DNA from: Alphaproteobacteria bacterium
GTDB taxonomy: Bacteria; Pseudomonadota; Alphaproteobacteria; RF32; CAG-239
DNA: 6,574 nucleotides
Direction: 5' to 3'
NCBI GenBank assembly: GCA_017477035.1
Contig: JAFUXW010000109.1
Span: forward strand, 1 to 6,574
Shown here: positions 5,753 to 6,574 of the stretch, piece after piece
Position numbering within the stretch: the first letter of the stretch is position 1
Layout: each line of letters starts with the position of its first letter
The notes under the pieces: model-generated
Seen by the model: only the letters and a program-made list of their open reading frames with translations
What the model was told of the DNA's origin: nothing
Database searches by the model: none
Translations under genes and position numbers: made by a program

Positions 5753-6025
5753 ATGGATTCTTATGCAATAATCGGAGCAGTTTCAGTATTAGGAGCTTGT
5801 ATATGTATGGGTATAGGCAGTCTGGGTTCTGCTTTGGGAGAAGGACAAACAGCCGCGGCTGCAATGCAGGCTATGGCGCAACAGCCTGATGAAGCAAGCA
5901 GGATTCGTTCAACAATGTTTGTTTGTTTGGCAATGCTTGAAACCACGGCACTTTATTCTCTTTTGATAGCATTTTTAGCACTTTATGCCAATCCGTTTTG
6001 GAATTACGCAATTGCACAAAACTGA
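5753..6025 (+). CDS. atpE: N-ATPase rotor-ring subunit c (AtpE)
   Basis: The c subunit is a two-helix hairpin, and many copies form the rotor. The protein is 90 residues with the polar loop AQQPDEASRIR (42-52). The ion-carrying Glu in helix 2 is E63 in MLETTALYS, followed by T64, T65 and Y68. This is the arrangement of Na+-type sites (E-S/T-T...Y in Ilyobacter tartaricus). In helix 1 the GQG of Ilyobacter (Gln32) is GEG here, adding E30, so each site may hold two carboxylates, a mark of N-type c subunits. The helix-1 glycine motif GxGxGxG is changed to S23-L-G25-S-A27-L-G29. Ion choice remains open: a two-carboxylate N-type ring from Burkholderia pseudomallei has been reported as H+-specific. 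An AAAGGAT (5740-5746) precedes the ATG. Confidence 0.95.
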   Translation: MDSYAIIGAVSVLGACICMGIGSLGSALGEGQTAAAAMQAMAQQPDEASRIRSTMFVCLAMLETTALYSLLIAFLALYANPFWNYAIAQN

Positions 6026-6047
6026 AACTTATTTTTAAGGACAGAAG

Positions 6048-6574
6048 ATGAGTATTGACTGGTTTACACTTATAGCACAAATCTTTAATCTGCTGATTTT
6101 GCTGTTTTTATTGCGTAGATTTTTGTATTTACCTGTTTTGAAAGCGGTTGAAGCAAGACAGAAATTTATCGCAGAAGAACTTAGTAAAGCAGAACAATCT
6201 AGGATTAAAGCACAAAAAGCTGAAAAGTTGAGCCAGCAAAAAATACAAGAAATAGAACACGAAAAACAAAAAATTCTCGCTAATGTATATCGTGAAGCCG
6301 AAAAATTGGCAGCAGACTTACGAGAACAGGCAGAGAGCCAATATCATAAGTCCGAGCAAGAATGGAAAATTCATTTACAAAGTCAACAGAATAATTTTAA
6401 TGCAGCGTTGCAAATAATGATTGCCGAACATTTTAATAAGTTTGCCGAAACAGTATTACGACAAATGGCAAACTCCGATTTGAACGAATGGGTAATCAAA
6501 CAATTTATGCAAAAAATAAAATATTTGCCGGATAATGAAAAGAAAAAATTCAAGGAAAATTTTGGTTCGCAAAC
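6048..6574 (+). CDS. atpF: N-ATPase peripheral stalk subunit b (AtpF), 3' end cut by window
   Basis: Subunit b anchors the head to the membrane and stops it turning with the rotor. The frame opens at ATG 6048 after AAGGAC (6037-6042) and stays open to the right edge, giving 175 codons with no stop. One N-terminal helix (about 6-22, FTLIAQIFNLLILLFLL) is followed by RRFLYLPVLKAVEARQKFIA, the usual b-subunit hinge, then a long charged coiled-coil region rich in Glu, Gln, Lys and Ala (about 40-125). From about 127 the character changes (AALQIMIAEHFNKF, WVIKQFMQKIKYLPDNEKKKF), resembling the extended C-terminal part of N-type b subunits. E. coli b is 156 residues, so this one is already longer. 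No separate delta gene lies between atpE and atpF. atpA and atpG are expected next. Confidence 0.92.
   Translation, partial: MSIDWFTLIAQIFNLLILLFLLRRFLYLPVLKAVEARQKFIAEELSKAEQSRIKAQKAEKLSQQKIQEIEHEKQKILANVYREAEKLAADLREQAESQYHKSEQEWKIHLQSQQNNFNAALQIMIAEHFNKFAETVLRQMANSDLNEWVIKQFMQKIKYLPDNEKKKFKENFGSQ

Noticed and set aside
2517..6574. Ordinary F-type ATP synthase operon
   Set aside because: Beta and epsilon come first, AtpQ/AtpR precede subunit a, no delta gene is seen before atpF, and helix 1 of c carries an extra Glu.

Overview
The window is a visibly AT-rich piece of a Gram-negative bacterial chromosome. The Gram-negative call rests on a signal-peptide-bearing outer-membrane beta-barrel protein that ends in Phe. 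SecF and the general gene style fit a proteobacterium, perhaps an AT-rich alphaproteobacterium, but the sequence alone does not settle the taxon. No tRNA, rRNA, CRISPR array or mobile element was found.

Layout. Positions 1-780 hold the 3' part of secF (protein export), closed by a strong hairpin terminator at 802-835. A well-formed sigma70-type promoter (864-892) drives a monocistronic outer-membrane beta-barrel gene (944-1567). A bidirectional terminator (1588-1612) separates it from a convergent minus-strand gene for a small, lysine-rich, two-cysteine exported protein (1617-1856). That gene is divergent from a MutT-type Nudix hydrolase (1953-2402), and their start regions are near-identical inverted copies of each other.

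From 2517 to the right edge runs a tightly packed ATPase operon with the order atpD-atpC-atpQ-atpR-atpB-atpE-atpF (cut by the edge). This is the order of the N-type rotary ATPase (N-ATPase), not of the ordinary F-type operon (IBEFHAGDC). Besides gene order, the evidence is: beta and epsilon come first, an AtpI-like two-helix protein (AtpQ) and a three-helix AtpR sit between epsilon and a, the c subunit has an extra Glu in its first helix, and no separate delta gene precedes atpF. The b subunit is already longer at the window edge than a normal b subunit. The expected next genes, atpA and atpG, lie outside the window.

How it works together. AtpD would supply the catalytic beta subunit and AtpC the epsilon subunit of the central stalk. 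AtpB and AtpE form the ion channel and rotor ring, AtpF is the peripheral stalk, and AtpQ/AtpR are accessory membrane proteins probably used in assembly. Such complexes are usually a second ATPase alongside a normal F-type enzyme and are thought to act mainly as ATP-driven ion pumps. Whether this one moves Na+ or H+ cannot be decided from sequence. The most promising points for a second look are the ion site and rotor packing of AtpE, the altered channel residues of AtpB, the mirrored leaders at 1849-1960, and a 10-bp motif shared by the mutT promoter and the atpD leader.
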